Assembly (NCBI GenBank): GCA_037974335.1
Contig: CM075760.1
Coordinates: forward strand, 39,419,603-39,483,602
Direction of reading: 5' to 3'
Length of the DNA stretch: 64,000 nt
DNA from: Prionace glauca
Taxonomy: Eukaryota; Chordata; Chondrichthyes; Carcharhiniformes; Carcharhinidae
Within the stretch, counting starts at the first letter, position 1; each line of letters starts with the position of its first letter. Of the stretch, positions 33,866 to 43,145 are shown one piece after another. A program made the translations under genes and the position numbers. A model generated the notes under the pieces. It was given only the letters and a program-made list of their open reading frames with translations, did no database searches and was not told the DNA's origin.

Positions 33866-34187
33866 CACTGTGACTAGTTATCAGCAGAAAGCTACAACTG
33901 CATCAGCTCATTCAGATTCCAACCAATATACACAACAAGGATCGGCATATTCACCAATGTGTGTGGGAGCCTCCACAACTGCCATGATGAGCGAATATAA
34001 ACATTAAAAAATATCTATTGCCAAGAGAGGAACAATGCATCTTATAAAATTCTACAGGTCTATGCACATCCAAGTCCAAATTAGAAGCCAAATTGCCTCC
34101 CTTCACCTAACGGTGCAGTTAGGCAGGATTTCTCTGCCTTCAGTGATAGCTATTTCTGGAACATGTCACTAGACTGTTGTGAAGCGC

Positions 34188-34385
34188 TGAAAGCGTGAGA
34201 GAGCCATACTATATATCAAGCCTGGCTGAGCAGGAGTCACTCTCTCAGTCTCAATCTTTAGCAGCGTTGTTTTCCCACCTTCCTCGGTCATCAGAGCCTA
34301 GGGTAGGGACTCGTACCCGGCGTTTCTGGCTCAGAGGCAGGGATTTTAGCCCACTGTACCGCAACACCTCCGCAAAGTATGAATG
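34188..34385 (-). mobile_element. tRNA-like SINE fragment
   Basis: GTAGGGACTCGTACCCGGCG and CTCAGAGGCAGGGATTTTAG resemble the reverse complement of a tRNA-derived SINE head (B box and A box). Confidence 0.5.
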
Positions 34386-34523
34386 GCCATTGTATTACAT
34401 CGCCTCCTTTAAATCTGTACTTATTTTAAAAAAAACACGAATTGGTCACGTGTTTGGAACTGTAAATATTGATTGTCATCCTACTGTAAATAGATTATGA
34501 TGGAAGATTGTTGAGGACTTTAC

Positions 34524-34583
34524 TGGGCTCCACAGTGAGTTTGGTCCCTTTGCCAAAGACAAGCTTCTCAGTTCGGTAATTAG
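34524..34583 (-). CDS. TCR delta J segment, intact coding
   Basis: J coding sequence NYRTEKLVFGKGTKLTVEP, a textbook J with the F-G-K-G-T motif, ending in A|GTAAAG. Phase 1 fits C-delta. The adjoining heptamer is CATTGTG (34590-34584). At the 12-bp position the nonamer (TTGTGTACT) is poor, so recombination efficiency is uncertain. Confidence 0.85.
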
Positions 34584-34644
34584 CACAATGTTAGTACAAA
34601 ATAGTACACAATAGCTAGTACAAAATATAGACCTAGCCATCTGA

Positions 34645-35302
34645 ACACAGGAATAGCTCACATTCACTTTGAGTTCGTGCCACTTGTTTTAATTAGCTTC
34701 TCCCCTGAACCAAATACAACCGTTCCTTCCCTCTCCCTCACACTGAGCTCCCACTGTTTATTTTTTGGCTATTTCAGGGAACAATATTTGGATAATAAGT
34801 TGACTGTGTTTTACATGTTCCATCTTCGTCAGTACTTCTCCCTGAATACACAGGATAAACAAATCCGAGCAAAATAGTTTGACATCAACATACGAACGTG
34901 CAAAGTGGGAGCTGGAGTGAGGCACTGGGCCGCTCAGTAACATCATGACTGATTTGATTGTAACTTCACCCCCACATTCCTGCCTGCCCCCGACCACCGG
35001 TTACCCTTGTTAATCAAGCATCCAGCTAGCTGTCTTTAAAATAATCGAAGGTCCTGTTTCCTCTGACGATTGAGAAAGAAAGTTCACGAAACTCACGACT
35101 CTTTAAGAGACAAAAGGTCTCCTCATGTCTGCCTTCAAAGGAGAGACCCTTTTACTTGAACCATAATACACCCAATGTATTGCTCCGAACATAACACTGC
35201 TCATTGTTCTGTCTGTTGTGAGGATAGGTGTCCTCCTGTCTACTCTTTCTCTGACCCTTATTAGTCTGAAGCAACTTTTACAGTGCTGTTTATCTCTATG
35301 AC
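34645..35302. other. Intron between J segments
   Basis: Unassigned. The minus-strand frame at 34758-34997 has no family features. Confidence 0.45.
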
Positions 35303-35940
35303 ACAGTAAAAAGTCTGACAACACCAGGTTTTAGTCCAACCGATTTATTTGATAATATTCTCACAAGCAAGCAAGCTTTCGAGGGGACTGCCTCTTCGTC
35401 AGGTGAATGGAGAGTTCTGCCTCAGACAGAGCATATAAAGCACAGACAGCTTAGAGATTGCTGATTAGAATGCGAATCCTTACACTTAACCTGCTGTTCA
35501 AGTCTTAAAGTGGCTGATAATGTGAGTGGAAGGAGCACTAATCACAGTTTAAAGAGATGTGTATTGTCTCCAGACAGTACAGTAAGTGAGGTTTTGCAAA
35601 CCCAGGCAAGTCACGGGGGTTACAGATAGTGCGACATGAACCCAAGATCCCTGTTGAGACCGTCCTCATGTGTGCAGAACTTGGCTATTATCAGCCACTT
35701 TAAGACTTGAACAGCAGGTTAGGTGTAAGGATTCGCATTCTAATCAGTAATCTCTAAACTGTCTGTGCTTTATATGCTCTGTCTGAGGCCAGAACTCTCC
35801 ATTCACCTGACGAAGAGGCAGTCCCCTCGAAAGCTTGCTTGCTTGTGAGAATATTATCAAATAAATCGGTTGGACTAAAACCTGGTGTTGTCAGACTTTT
35901 TACTGTGTTTACGCCAGTCCAACGCCGGCATACCCACATC
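35303..35940. mobile_element. Foldback (inverted-repeat) element
   Basis: Two arms of about 210 bp, near-perfect reverse complements: the left runs about 35303-35515 and the right about 35695-35940. Each arm contains the AACACCAGGT..AGTCCAACCGATTTATTTG core and GACGAAGAGGCAGTCCCCTC. The right end carries GCCAGTCCAACGCCGGCATA. A unique centre lies between. Related elements at 41.3-42.7, 47.9-48.3 and 49.3-49.5 kb. It looks like a non-autonomous DNA element; no transposase seen. Confidence 0.85.
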
Positions 35941-36307
35941 ATATCTCTATGACACCATGACCCTGTTGGGGTGTTCCTCTTTTTATTATCTATCAATGTA
36001 TCATTTCATTGCATTACACACAATCATTTCAGCAATGCATCTCCTTGCCAGCTACCAGGTGGGTTTTTATGATAAAGGCCAGTTAAATGTTTTAAGGAAA
36101 CAATCCTGAATTGTGGAAACAATAAAACTCTCATCTGCTCTATGTCAATACCCAGTGAAGCTGCTGTTTGGATTCCCAATGAGAACTGCTCACCCGTTCC
36201 ATACAAAAATAGTGTTTTTTGAAATAACACAGTAACTGTGTGGCTCCATAAAGACATGGAGAGGAAATAACATGTTGAGTAAACATTATCCAGAATTAGT
36301 TACTTAC

Positions 36308-36368
36308 TGGGTTCCACAATCAGCCTGGTACCATTGCCAAAGAGGAGTTTTCTAGTCTCTCCATGTGA
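36308..36368 (-). CDS. TCR delta J segment, intact
   Basis: J coding sequence, 20 codons plus one base, with TRKLLFGNGTRLIVEP and donor A|GTAAGT. The F-G-N-G-T motif is intact. It lies only about 270 bp downstream of the supporting V, is the first J it meets, and has the correct 12-bp-spacer RSS and splice phase for C-delta. Confidence 0.9.
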
Positions 36369-36396
36369 CACAGTGTTTGATTCCATAACCAGATCC
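36369..36396 (-). promoter_or_regulatory. J recombination signal, 12-bp spacer
   Basis: Minus strand: nonamer GGATCTGGT (six of nine), spacer 12 bp, perfect heptamer CACTGTG. Confidence 0.83.
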
Positions 36397-36600
36397 ATTG
36401 CGATCTCGTCCATCTCTCTCTGCCCTTCTGCTGTGTTCCAGCACCGTGGGGAAGGGGAGGGGGGGAAAGGTGGGGATGGGGTGGGGGTCAGTAATTGTGT
36501 ACACTCGGTGGGGATGGAAGGCGGTTGTGGGGAGTGGTGTTGGGACGGTGCTATTCAGAGAGCTTGGTTTTCTCCCGTGGTGCTGGGAGGTTATTGTACG
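36397..36600. other. Gap between supporting V and first J
   Basis: G-rich on the plus strand. I looked for a delta D with 12- and 23-bp-spacer signals and found none convincing. Confidence 0.45.
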
Positions 36601-36639
36601 GGTGTTAAGGGAGATTCAACTACCGTGGTTCTGGCTGTG
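36601..36639 (-). promoter_or_regulatory. Supporting V recombination signal, 23-bp spacer
   Basis: Minus strand: heptamer CACAGCC (CACA core kept), 23-bp spacer, nonamer CTTAACACC (five of nine). Spacing is right but the nonamer is weak. Confidence 0.6.
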
Positions 36640-36938
36640 CCCACTCAGTCCACAGTAATATGTAGCCGAGTCGCTTAGTTGCAGTTTGGAGATCTTTAAC
36701 TGGCTGCTTTTCTTGACAGAATCGATAGAAGCAGAAATTCTCCCTCCGGCAGCGGTTTCTTTATTGTCCCCTCCTGAAGTGTGTGTCTGAAGCAAGTATT
36801 TCAGAGCCTGTCCTGGGGACTGACTGTACCAGTGTATTGTGTACTGACAGAACCCAGAATATACACATCTTAATGTAACCGTGTCATCGGCAGCAGACAT
36901 TTGGAGAGGCGGATTCTCGGATACCAGAGAAGGGGAAT
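36640..36938 (-). CDS. Supporting TCR delta V segment of NAR-TCR (leaderless)
   Basis: A V exon, open over 99 codons, entered from acceptor TTATATCCTGCAG. It begins (D)SPSLVSENPPLQMSA, has its first cysteine at residue 25 (LRCVYS), an extra cysteine at 31 in CDR1 (SGFCQYTIHWYSQ), W37, and the second canonical cysteine at 96 (SATYYC), then GLSG. No signal-peptide exon was found upstream as far as the NAR J. In shark NAR-TCR the supporting V-delta is known to lack a leader and to receive the NAR J by splicing; the phase here fits, since J ends with G and this exon starts AT, giving Asp. The domain would sit between the NAR domain and C-delta. Alternative: an ordinary V whose leader was destroyed by the LINE at 37.1 kb. 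Confidence 0.87.
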
Positions 36939-37111
36939 CTGCAGGATATAAAAAAAAAAACACTTTTTTTAGGTCTTGCTATTTAACCCAGGGATTGAGT
37001 CAGTTGCAGGAGGAGCTCAGTTTTATGCGGTGTTGTTATTATTTTAATTCTAATGGAACGAGATTCACTTATTCTATAAACCAGTGTGCAATGAGATAAC
37101 ATTTTATTTTA

Positions 37112-37625
37112 CACAAGCTCGAATGACCTGTAACGATGTTATTAAACTGGAGAGAGTCCAGAAGAGATGAACAGGGATGTTCCCAGGACTCGAGGGACTG
37201 AGGTATAGGGAGAGATTGGACTTTTTCCTTTGGAGCATAGGAGATAGAGGGGTGATCTTGTAAAAGTTTATAAGATCATGAGAGGCACGGATAGGGCGAA
37301 TGAACTCAGTTTTATTCCCAGGGTTGGGAATTGAGGACAAGGAGGAATAGGGAAAGAATTAACGGGAACCTGCAGAAAAACTTTTTTTTTTACACAGAGG
37401 GTGATAGGTGTGTGGAATGAGCTGCCGGAGGAAGTGATTGAGGCAGGGACATTGACAACATTTAAAAGGCATTTGGACAGATACATGGAGAGGGAAGTTT
37501 TAGAGGGATATGGGCCAAATGCAGGCCAATGACTGAGCTTAGATGGGCATTTTGATCGGCACATGGATCAGTTTGGACATAAGAGCCTGTCTTTCTGCCG
37601 TAAATTATGTCAATCTATGAACACA
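37112..37625 (+). mobile_element. LINE 3' fragment in the NAR J - supporting V intron
   Basis: VIKLERVQKR-like start, YRERLDFFLWSIGDRGVIL, then FTQRVIGVWNELPEEVIEAG-like text and a tail ending near ATTATGTCAATCTATG. Decayed. Confidence 0.8.
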
Positions 37626-38598
37626 CTGTCAGTTTAGTAGGAGCTGGTTTAAGAGTGAAATATGAATGAGTAATGATCACATACATGAACAGGAAAACAA
37701 CAGGTTTATCCAGAATATTCATGGCTTGTGGAAGAATTGGATTTCATTTATAAAGGGGCAGCATCTACCCTAGGGGCCGAATGTCGCCCTTCCATGCTAA
37801 ATGATTCTCCCGTATATGCTCGGTTTCAACTTCCATTTTCCATGTTGAGAGACAAACTGGGGGAACATTTTATTATCAGTGATGCAATCCATTTCTAGAA
37901 ATGATTGTCAGAAAGCAACCCAACTGCATCACATCACAGTGCACAGCAAGATCCAACAAAGAATGACTTGTTTATCAGCTCCAATGGGGCAGAAACATGC
38001 CGAACAATGGTGGTCAAATGTCATATATTTAATTCAGCTTAACACTTCCTGGGAGAATTTTTTGAAATCTGTGTGTTTATTTTTCTGTCAGTATCATGTT
38101 TTCCCTCCTTCACTTCATATTGAAATGTCTAATCTGATTCATTTCATTTACTTTTTGTTGTTTGGGTTTTTTGTGTCGTGGGAACATGGCCCAAAGTCTC
38201 CTACTTGTTGTCAGCTGCGTTCATTCTGTTCAGTTTCCGCAGTGGTTTTACTGTCAACTCCCACATCACACCTAACACTGGCACCCCCACCCCGTGCCTC
38301 ACCGCCCTTTCCCCCGAACCCACTCCGCCCCCGTCCCTTCCTCCCCTCCCCCCCCCACCCAGCCTCGTCCCACTATCCCTGCCCCACTGACCGCTGACTC
38401 CATCAGGTCTCAAAGAGACTTTCCCCGGGACTGACTGGAGCCGACCCCAGAATCACACCCTGCTCCCAACTCGGAATCTATACCGGATGATTCTCCACAG
38501 GAAGATTCGATGGGATTGAAATACAGATCATAATGATAAAGTGAAGGGGGACATTAAACGAGACAGACTGTAACAAGGCGGGGTTTGGAATTACTTAC
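37626..38598. other. Intron between NAR J and supporting V
   Basis: Contains a C-rich tract at 38285-38390. No leader exon for the supporting V recognised on the minus strand. Confidence 0.5.
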
Positions 38599-38648
38599 CG
38601 GCTGTGACAGTCACCACCGTCCCGGATCCATCTGCATAATCATATTTA
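38599..38648 (-). CDS. NAR-TCR J segment
   Basis: A 50-nt J coding segment: KYDYADGSGTVVTVTA plus one base, then donor G|GTAAGT. The D-G-S-G-T-V-V-T-V ending is typical of NAR J and not of delta J (no F-G-x-G-T). A 23-bp-spacer RSS adjoins its 5' side. With the 12-flanked D upstream it forms a self-contained V-D-J block. The one-base overhang matches the acceptor of the supporting V (36938). Confidence 0.9.
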
Positions 38649-38687
38649 CACAGTGACTCCACCCTCGGTCTCCCCGGTACAAAAACT
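38649..38687 (-). promoter_or_regulatory. NAR J recombination signal, 23-bp spacer
   Basis: Minus strand: nonamer AGTTTTTGT (eight of nine), spacer exactly 23 bp, perfect heptamer CACTGTG. Confidence 0.93.
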
Positions 38688-38998
38688 ACCGACATCTCAA
38701 TCTGCCGGAAAACCATCACCAGTCACTCGGAAATGTCCAATTATTCGGAGGATTTAAAATCAATAAATAATATTCAAGGTTTCAACGTCTCTGTCGATTC
38801 AAATTGTAATTTTATGGGGCCCGAGCTCTCAGTAAATGGCCGCAGGAAGGAAATAATAACTTCATATATCGCAAAAAAATCAAAGAAAGATGTGAGTGGT
38901 GGAGATTACAATGGAAATAACCCAGATTACAGCGATAATAACATCAAACCAATGATTCAAAGTCTGGGCACTGAGAATTTATAGTGTAATTGTGCACA
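38688..38998. other. Spacer between NAR D and J
   Basis: No feature. A short plus-strand frame here has no homology that I recognise. Confidence 0.5.
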
Positions 38999-39070
38999 GG
39001 TATTTGTTCAGCTTCTTTTCACTGTGACTTTCCCAATATTTACACAGTGATACAGTTCAGCATCAAAACC
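38999..39070 (-). other. NAR-TCR D segment with two 12-bp-spacer signals
   Basis: D coding 39042-39027 on the minus strand: TAAATATTGGGAAAGT (16 bp). The 5' RSS (39070-39043) is nonamer GGTTTTGAT, 12 bp, perfect heptamer CACTGTG. The 3' RSS (39026-38999) is perfect heptamer CACAGTG, 12 bp, nonamer ACAAATACC. Both spacers are exactly 12 bp. Frame 2 reads KYWES, frame 3 NIGK, and frame 1 starts with a stop. A D with 12/12 signals between a V and a J with long spacers matches the IgNAR/NAR-TCR type of organisation. Confidence 0.92.
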
Positions 39071-39414
39071 TCTGGTACTGGGTGGGATGTTGGAACATGA
39101 ATTAAACAGCGCGGAATGTGGCTCCCAGTTCTGGCTGTGAGCCTAGGGTCCCATCTGGTGTCAGGGTTTGTAACTGGGATCAGTCATTCCCATTCTCAAT
39201 TCACCGAAAACACTCCCAGGAATGAAACTCCCAAGCACTCACTCTCCGTATTTATAAAACTCAAAATACCAACGGTAATAATCAGGTCTTATTCAAAATA
39301 AACTGCAATAAATAGGCGCAACTGTGGGATTGCGGGAGGTGGGGGCGGAGGGGGGGGGGGGTGGTGTAGATTAACTCCGGTTTTTCGTTTGGTTCTGTGA
39401 GAATCTGCAGGGAG
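39071..39414. other. Spacer between NAR V and D
   Basis: Contains a G-rich tract at 39335-39362. No second D recognised, so the block appears to have a single D. Confidence 0.55.
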
Positions 39415-39452
39415 AGTTTTTGTATCGTGGGAAGCCGAGGCCCATCACTGTG
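39415..39452 (-). promoter_or_regulatory. NAR V recombination signal, 22-bp spacer
   Basis: Minus strand: perfect heptamer CACAGTG (39452-39446), 22-bp spacer, nonamer ACAAAAACT (39423-39415, eight of nine). One base short of the usual 23, within the accepted range. Confidence 0.92.
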
Positions 39453-39931
39453 TCTTGTACTCATAATGAGCTTTACAGTAATAGGTGGCGGCGTCTTCAA
39501 CTCTCACATCCCGAATTTCCAGCGAAAATGTCTTCCCTGCTTTGTTCACAGACACAATAAATCTCCCTCCGCTGGAGATCCGCTCCCACTCCTTCCCGGG
39601 CTGGGTTTGTTTGAAGAACTCGCCGTTAACCAAAGGGCGAGCAAAAAATCCACCATAGAAAACACAGGTGATGGTGAGAGACTGACACTCCTTCTTGGTC
39701 ACCTCTCCTGGGCTCTGTACCACCGACTGACTGAAAGATCCTGGAAATTAAACACAGAGAGTTTAATGGACCATCAGAGCTGAACCACACAATGGAGCTA
39801 AAACCCCAAACAGTGTCTGTAATTGGGATGGACTGGGACAGCTTTATATCCAATCCACACAATGTGGGTTAGTTTGATCGGTACTCACGGGGTAAACAGA
39901 CACACAGGGTGAAAACAAGAAGGATTCCCAT
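39453..39931 (-). CDS. NAR-TCR V segment
   Basis: A two-exon V of the NAR type. The leader exon 39931-39889 encodes MGILLVFTLCVCLP plus one base (donor GTGAGT). The V exon 39740-39453 follows TTTAATTTCCAG with 95 open codons. It begins (R)SFSQSVVQSPGEVTKKECQ. The canonical cysteines are at residues 26 (LTITCVF) and 89 (ATYYCKAHYEYK), only 63 apart, as expected when CDR2 is missing. GGRFIVSVNKAGKTFSLEI and RVEDAATYYCKA closely follow the IgNAR pattern GGRY..VN.GSKSFSL and VEDGGTYRCKA. The usual core Trp in framework 2 is absent (EFFKQTQPGKE). An extra cysteine (residue 19) precedes the first canonical one. It would form the outermost, membrane-distal domain of NAR-TCR delta. Confidence 0.92.
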
Positions 39932-40224
39932 CTCTCTGCTGCCCGGAGCTGATGGTTTACGTGACGGGGAGCTGGAGACTGCAGAGTTTGACTGCTCTGG
40001 GACACTGGATCTCAGAACTGAACTGAAATACCTCAAGCCTGAACATTGTTAATTTAGGCCACGCCCATTGTTTAAAATAAAACTCGAGAATGGAAAGGTG
40101 GCAGAAAGCTGTGGACATTCAGTCGAGGCTCCACAGTTATCTGGGCCTCGGAGCTCCCGAGCCCCGAATCTGATCCCGTGACTCTTCTGGGTGTTGTCAC
40201 TCAGAGTTTGTGAATGTCCCTCTT
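39932..40224. promoter_or_regulatory. NAR V upstream region
   Basis: On the minus strand a TTTACGTGACGG-like motif lies close to the leader (plus coordinates 39957-39967), and GGGCGTGGCC lies near 40060. The promoter of the whole NAR-TCR transcript should be here. Motif roles are inferred. Confidence 0.4.
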
Positions 40225-41085
40225 TGTCACAAGTAAGGAAAATTCTTCTTTTTCAGTGTCCAAGTGTAGAGATGGCAGTTAGGGCAGTGATATGCCCCTC
40301 CTGTTAGATGTGGGAGATTAGGGAACTTTCTCGTGTCCCTGGTGACTATGTTTGCGGGAAGTGTGACCAACTGCAGTTCCTCACACACTGAATGGTTCTG
40401 TTGGAGCAGCAGCTGGAAACATTCTTACTGGATCCAGGGTGAGGTGGAAATGGGTACAAAATTGCCTTGATGACAGAAGACAGAAGGTGGTGATGGAGGG
40501 TTGTTTTTCAAACTGGGGGCCTGTGACCAACGGTGTGCCTCAGGGATCAGTGCTAGGTGCACTGTTTCTTGTCACATATATTAATGATTTGGATGAGAAT
40601 ATAGGGGGCATGGTTAGTAAGTTTGTAGATGACACCAAGATTGGTGACATACTGGTCAGAGAAGAAGGTTAATACGGATTGCAACGGGATCTTTATCAAT
40701 TGGGCCAGTGGACTGGTGAACGGAAGATGGAGTTTTATTTAGAGGGATGCGAGGTGATCCATTTTGGTCAATCAAATCAGGACAGAACTTATTCATTTAA
40801 TGGAATGGTGTTGTGGGCAGTTATAGAACAAAAATATCTAGCAGTACAGGTTCGTAGCAGAGTCACGGGTGGACAGAGTGGTGAAGAAGGCATTCGGCAT
40901 GCTTGGTTTCATCTGTCAGAACATTGAATACAGGAGTTGGGATGTCTTGTTGAAGTTGCACAAGACATTGGTAAGACCACACTTGGAATACTGTGTACAA
41001 TTCTGGTCACCCTATTATAGAAATGATATCATTAAACTAGAAAGAGTGCAGAAAAGATTTACTAGGATGCTGCCAGGACATGTAT
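40225..41085 (+). mobile_element. Family B LINE with internal deletion
   Basis: Starts with ORF1-like text (MAVRAVICPSC.. MWEIREL, then EQQLET) and jumps at about 40437 into RT text: NCLDDRRQKVVMEGCFSNW, GVPQGSVLGALFLVTYINDL, KFVDDTKIGD, then RPHLEYCVQFWSPYYRN and FTRMLPG. A middle portion of several kilobases is missing. The end runs into CA-rich repeat (41085-41260). Confidence 0.88.
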
Positions 41086-41265
41086 ACAGATATATACAAT
41101 CTCAGACAAACAGCTACAGAGAAACTAACAGACACACACAAACACATACACGAGCAAACACAGACATGCCCACAAAAACATAGACTCACATACACACAAG
41201 AACTGGCCCACGCAGACATACAACTATCACACACACCCTCACAAACACAGAGATAAACTGAGACA
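41086..41265. repeat. CA-rich low-complexity tract
   Basis: Imperfect ACACA-rich sequence. Confidence 0.88.
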
Positions 41266-41314
41266 ATGACCAGTTGATGTTAATCTCTAATCCACCTGCT
41301 GGGAACTAAAATAA

Positions 41315-42680
41315 TGTGAGAAGTCTCACAACACCAGGTTAATTTCCAACAGGTTTATTTGGTAGAAAAAGCCACTAGCTTTCATAGCGGTGTTCCTTCA
41401 TCAGATCAGAGGGAGTTCTGTTCACAAGCAGGGCATAGAAAGACACAAGCCCAATTTACAAAATTATGGTTGGAATGAGAGTCTTTACAGGTTATCAAGT
41501 CTTAAAGATACAGACAATATGAGTTGGGAGAGGGTTAAACAAGTTTAAAGAGATGTGCATTGTCTCCAGCCAGGACAGTAAGTGAGATTTTGCAAGAGCA
41601 AGGAAAGCCATGGAGATTACAGATAGTGTGACATGAACCCAAGATCCCGGTTCAGGCTTCCTCATGTGTCTAGAATTTGGCTTTCAGTCTCTGCTCAGCG
41701 ACTCTGTGCTGTCGTGTGTCCTGAAGGCCGCCTTGGAGAAAGTGAATCCGAAGATCAGAGGCCGAATGCCCCTGACCGCTGAAGTGTTCCCGGACAGGAT
41801 GAGAATACTCTTGAGTGGTGATTGTCGAGTGGTTTTCGTTCAACCGTTGTGGTAGCGTCTGCATCATCTCCCCAATGTACCATGCTCTGGGCATCCTTTA
41901 CTGCAGCGTATCAGGTAGACAACGTTACCAGAATATGCACCATGTACCGGGTGGATGGTGTTCTACGTGAGACTGTACCCTTAGCGCTTGATTACTTGTA
42001 AAGACTCGCGGTGGGTTGTGCGAGGAGTGCTCTTGGATGTTGCTTCAAGAGTAGCCTAGTGCTTCACGTCGTCAGTGTACGCTTAAACTGGACCAATTAA
42101 CAGGCAACACAACAGCTCAGTGACTATCACTGTTTGCGGTCCAGTTACAGGGACCGGGGTCGGATCTCCGTCTTGGGTGAGTGTCTGTGGGAGTTTGAAC
42201 ATCCTCCCCGTGCTTGTGTGGATTTTCTCCGGGTGCTCCTGTTTCCTCCCACACCCCCAAAACGTGTTTTTAGGCTAAATTGGATCTCCCTTAATCTGAT
42301 GCATATATAATTCCCTAAATTTGCACCCCTGTATTGTGGAACACACTAGATGTAGATAAAAGCCGCAGGTAGCCGAAGGATTGGAATGAGGCACTCACCG
42401 ACTGTTAAAATGGGCGGAGCGGGCTTGTAGGGCCGAAGGGCCTGTTTCCTGAGCTGTGTTGTTCTTTTCTTCTTTGACACGCATTCCAACCATTAGTTTG
42501 CAAATTAAGTTTGTATTTTTATATGCCCTGTTTGTGAACAGAACTACCACTTATCTGACAAAGGAGCAGCACTCCGAAAGATTTTGCTACCAAATAAACC
42601 TGTCGGACTTTAACCTGGTGTTGTGAGACTTTTTACTGTGTTTAGCCCAGTCCAACGCCGGCATCACCACGTCATCACTA
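41315..42680. mobile_element. Foldback element with inserted repeat
   Basis: The left arm (from 41315) has CTCACAACACCAGGTTAATT, CCAACAGGTTTATTTGGTAG. The right arm (42540-42680) has GGTGTTGTGAGACTTTTTAC and CCAGTCCAACGCCGGCATCA. The arms are diverged. Within it lies a SINE/LINE-tail composite (about 42040-42475). Confidence 0.75.
42040..42475 (+). mobile_element. LINE-tail/SINE composite
   Basis: GTGCTTCACGTCGTCAGTGT, then the SINE body TCTCCGTCTTGGGTGAGTGT, and the tail GGGCCGAAGGGCCTGTTTCC. Same family as 44.3-44.87 kb. Confidence 0.75.
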
Positions 42681-42934
42681 AAACCATAACAGAAGTTAAT
42701 CTAAAGCTCGTGAAATGAGAAAATGTATAAATATACCCCATAGCTCAGAATGGGAGTGCAATTAATGATTTCTCGGTTGTCCATGATCTTTGAACAAATA
42801 CAGAATTGGAGAGATTATAATATTTGAATTGTAATATCTAATGTATAATGTATCTGGGAACAGAGTGGATTTGACACAGGCTGGAAGACAGACTGAGGTA
42901 ATGAGATTGAAGCGGCTGTTCAGAGTGAATGAAC

Positions 42935-43145
42935 ATAGAACATTACAGCGCAGAACAGGCCCTTCGGCCCACGATGTTGCGCCGACCAATTTTTTTTTAA
43001 AAAAACACTGACCCACTAATCTAAACCAATCCCTTTTCGTCCATAAACATATCCACAGATCTCTTAAACGCCCCCAAACTAGGCGCATTTACAACCGCAG
43101 CAGGCAGGGCATTCCAATCCCTCACCACCCTCTGGGTAAAGAATG
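42935..43145 (-). mobile_element. LINE 3'-end fragment, minus strand
   Basis: Reverse-oriented tail CATAGAACATTACAGCGCAG, AGGCCCTTCGGCCCACGATG, and a coding remnant equivalent to FFTQRVVRDWNALPAAVVNA with an AFKRSVDMFMDE-like end. Confidence 0.88.

Noticed and set aside
36200-36260. CACAGTAACTGTG near 36.23 kb as a possible delta D signal
   Set aside because: Nonamers do not match at 12 or 23 bp on either side.
37935-37975. CACAGTG at 37.94 kb as a recombination signal
   Set aside because: The nonamer 12 bp away matches only about four of nine and no coding segment adjoins it.
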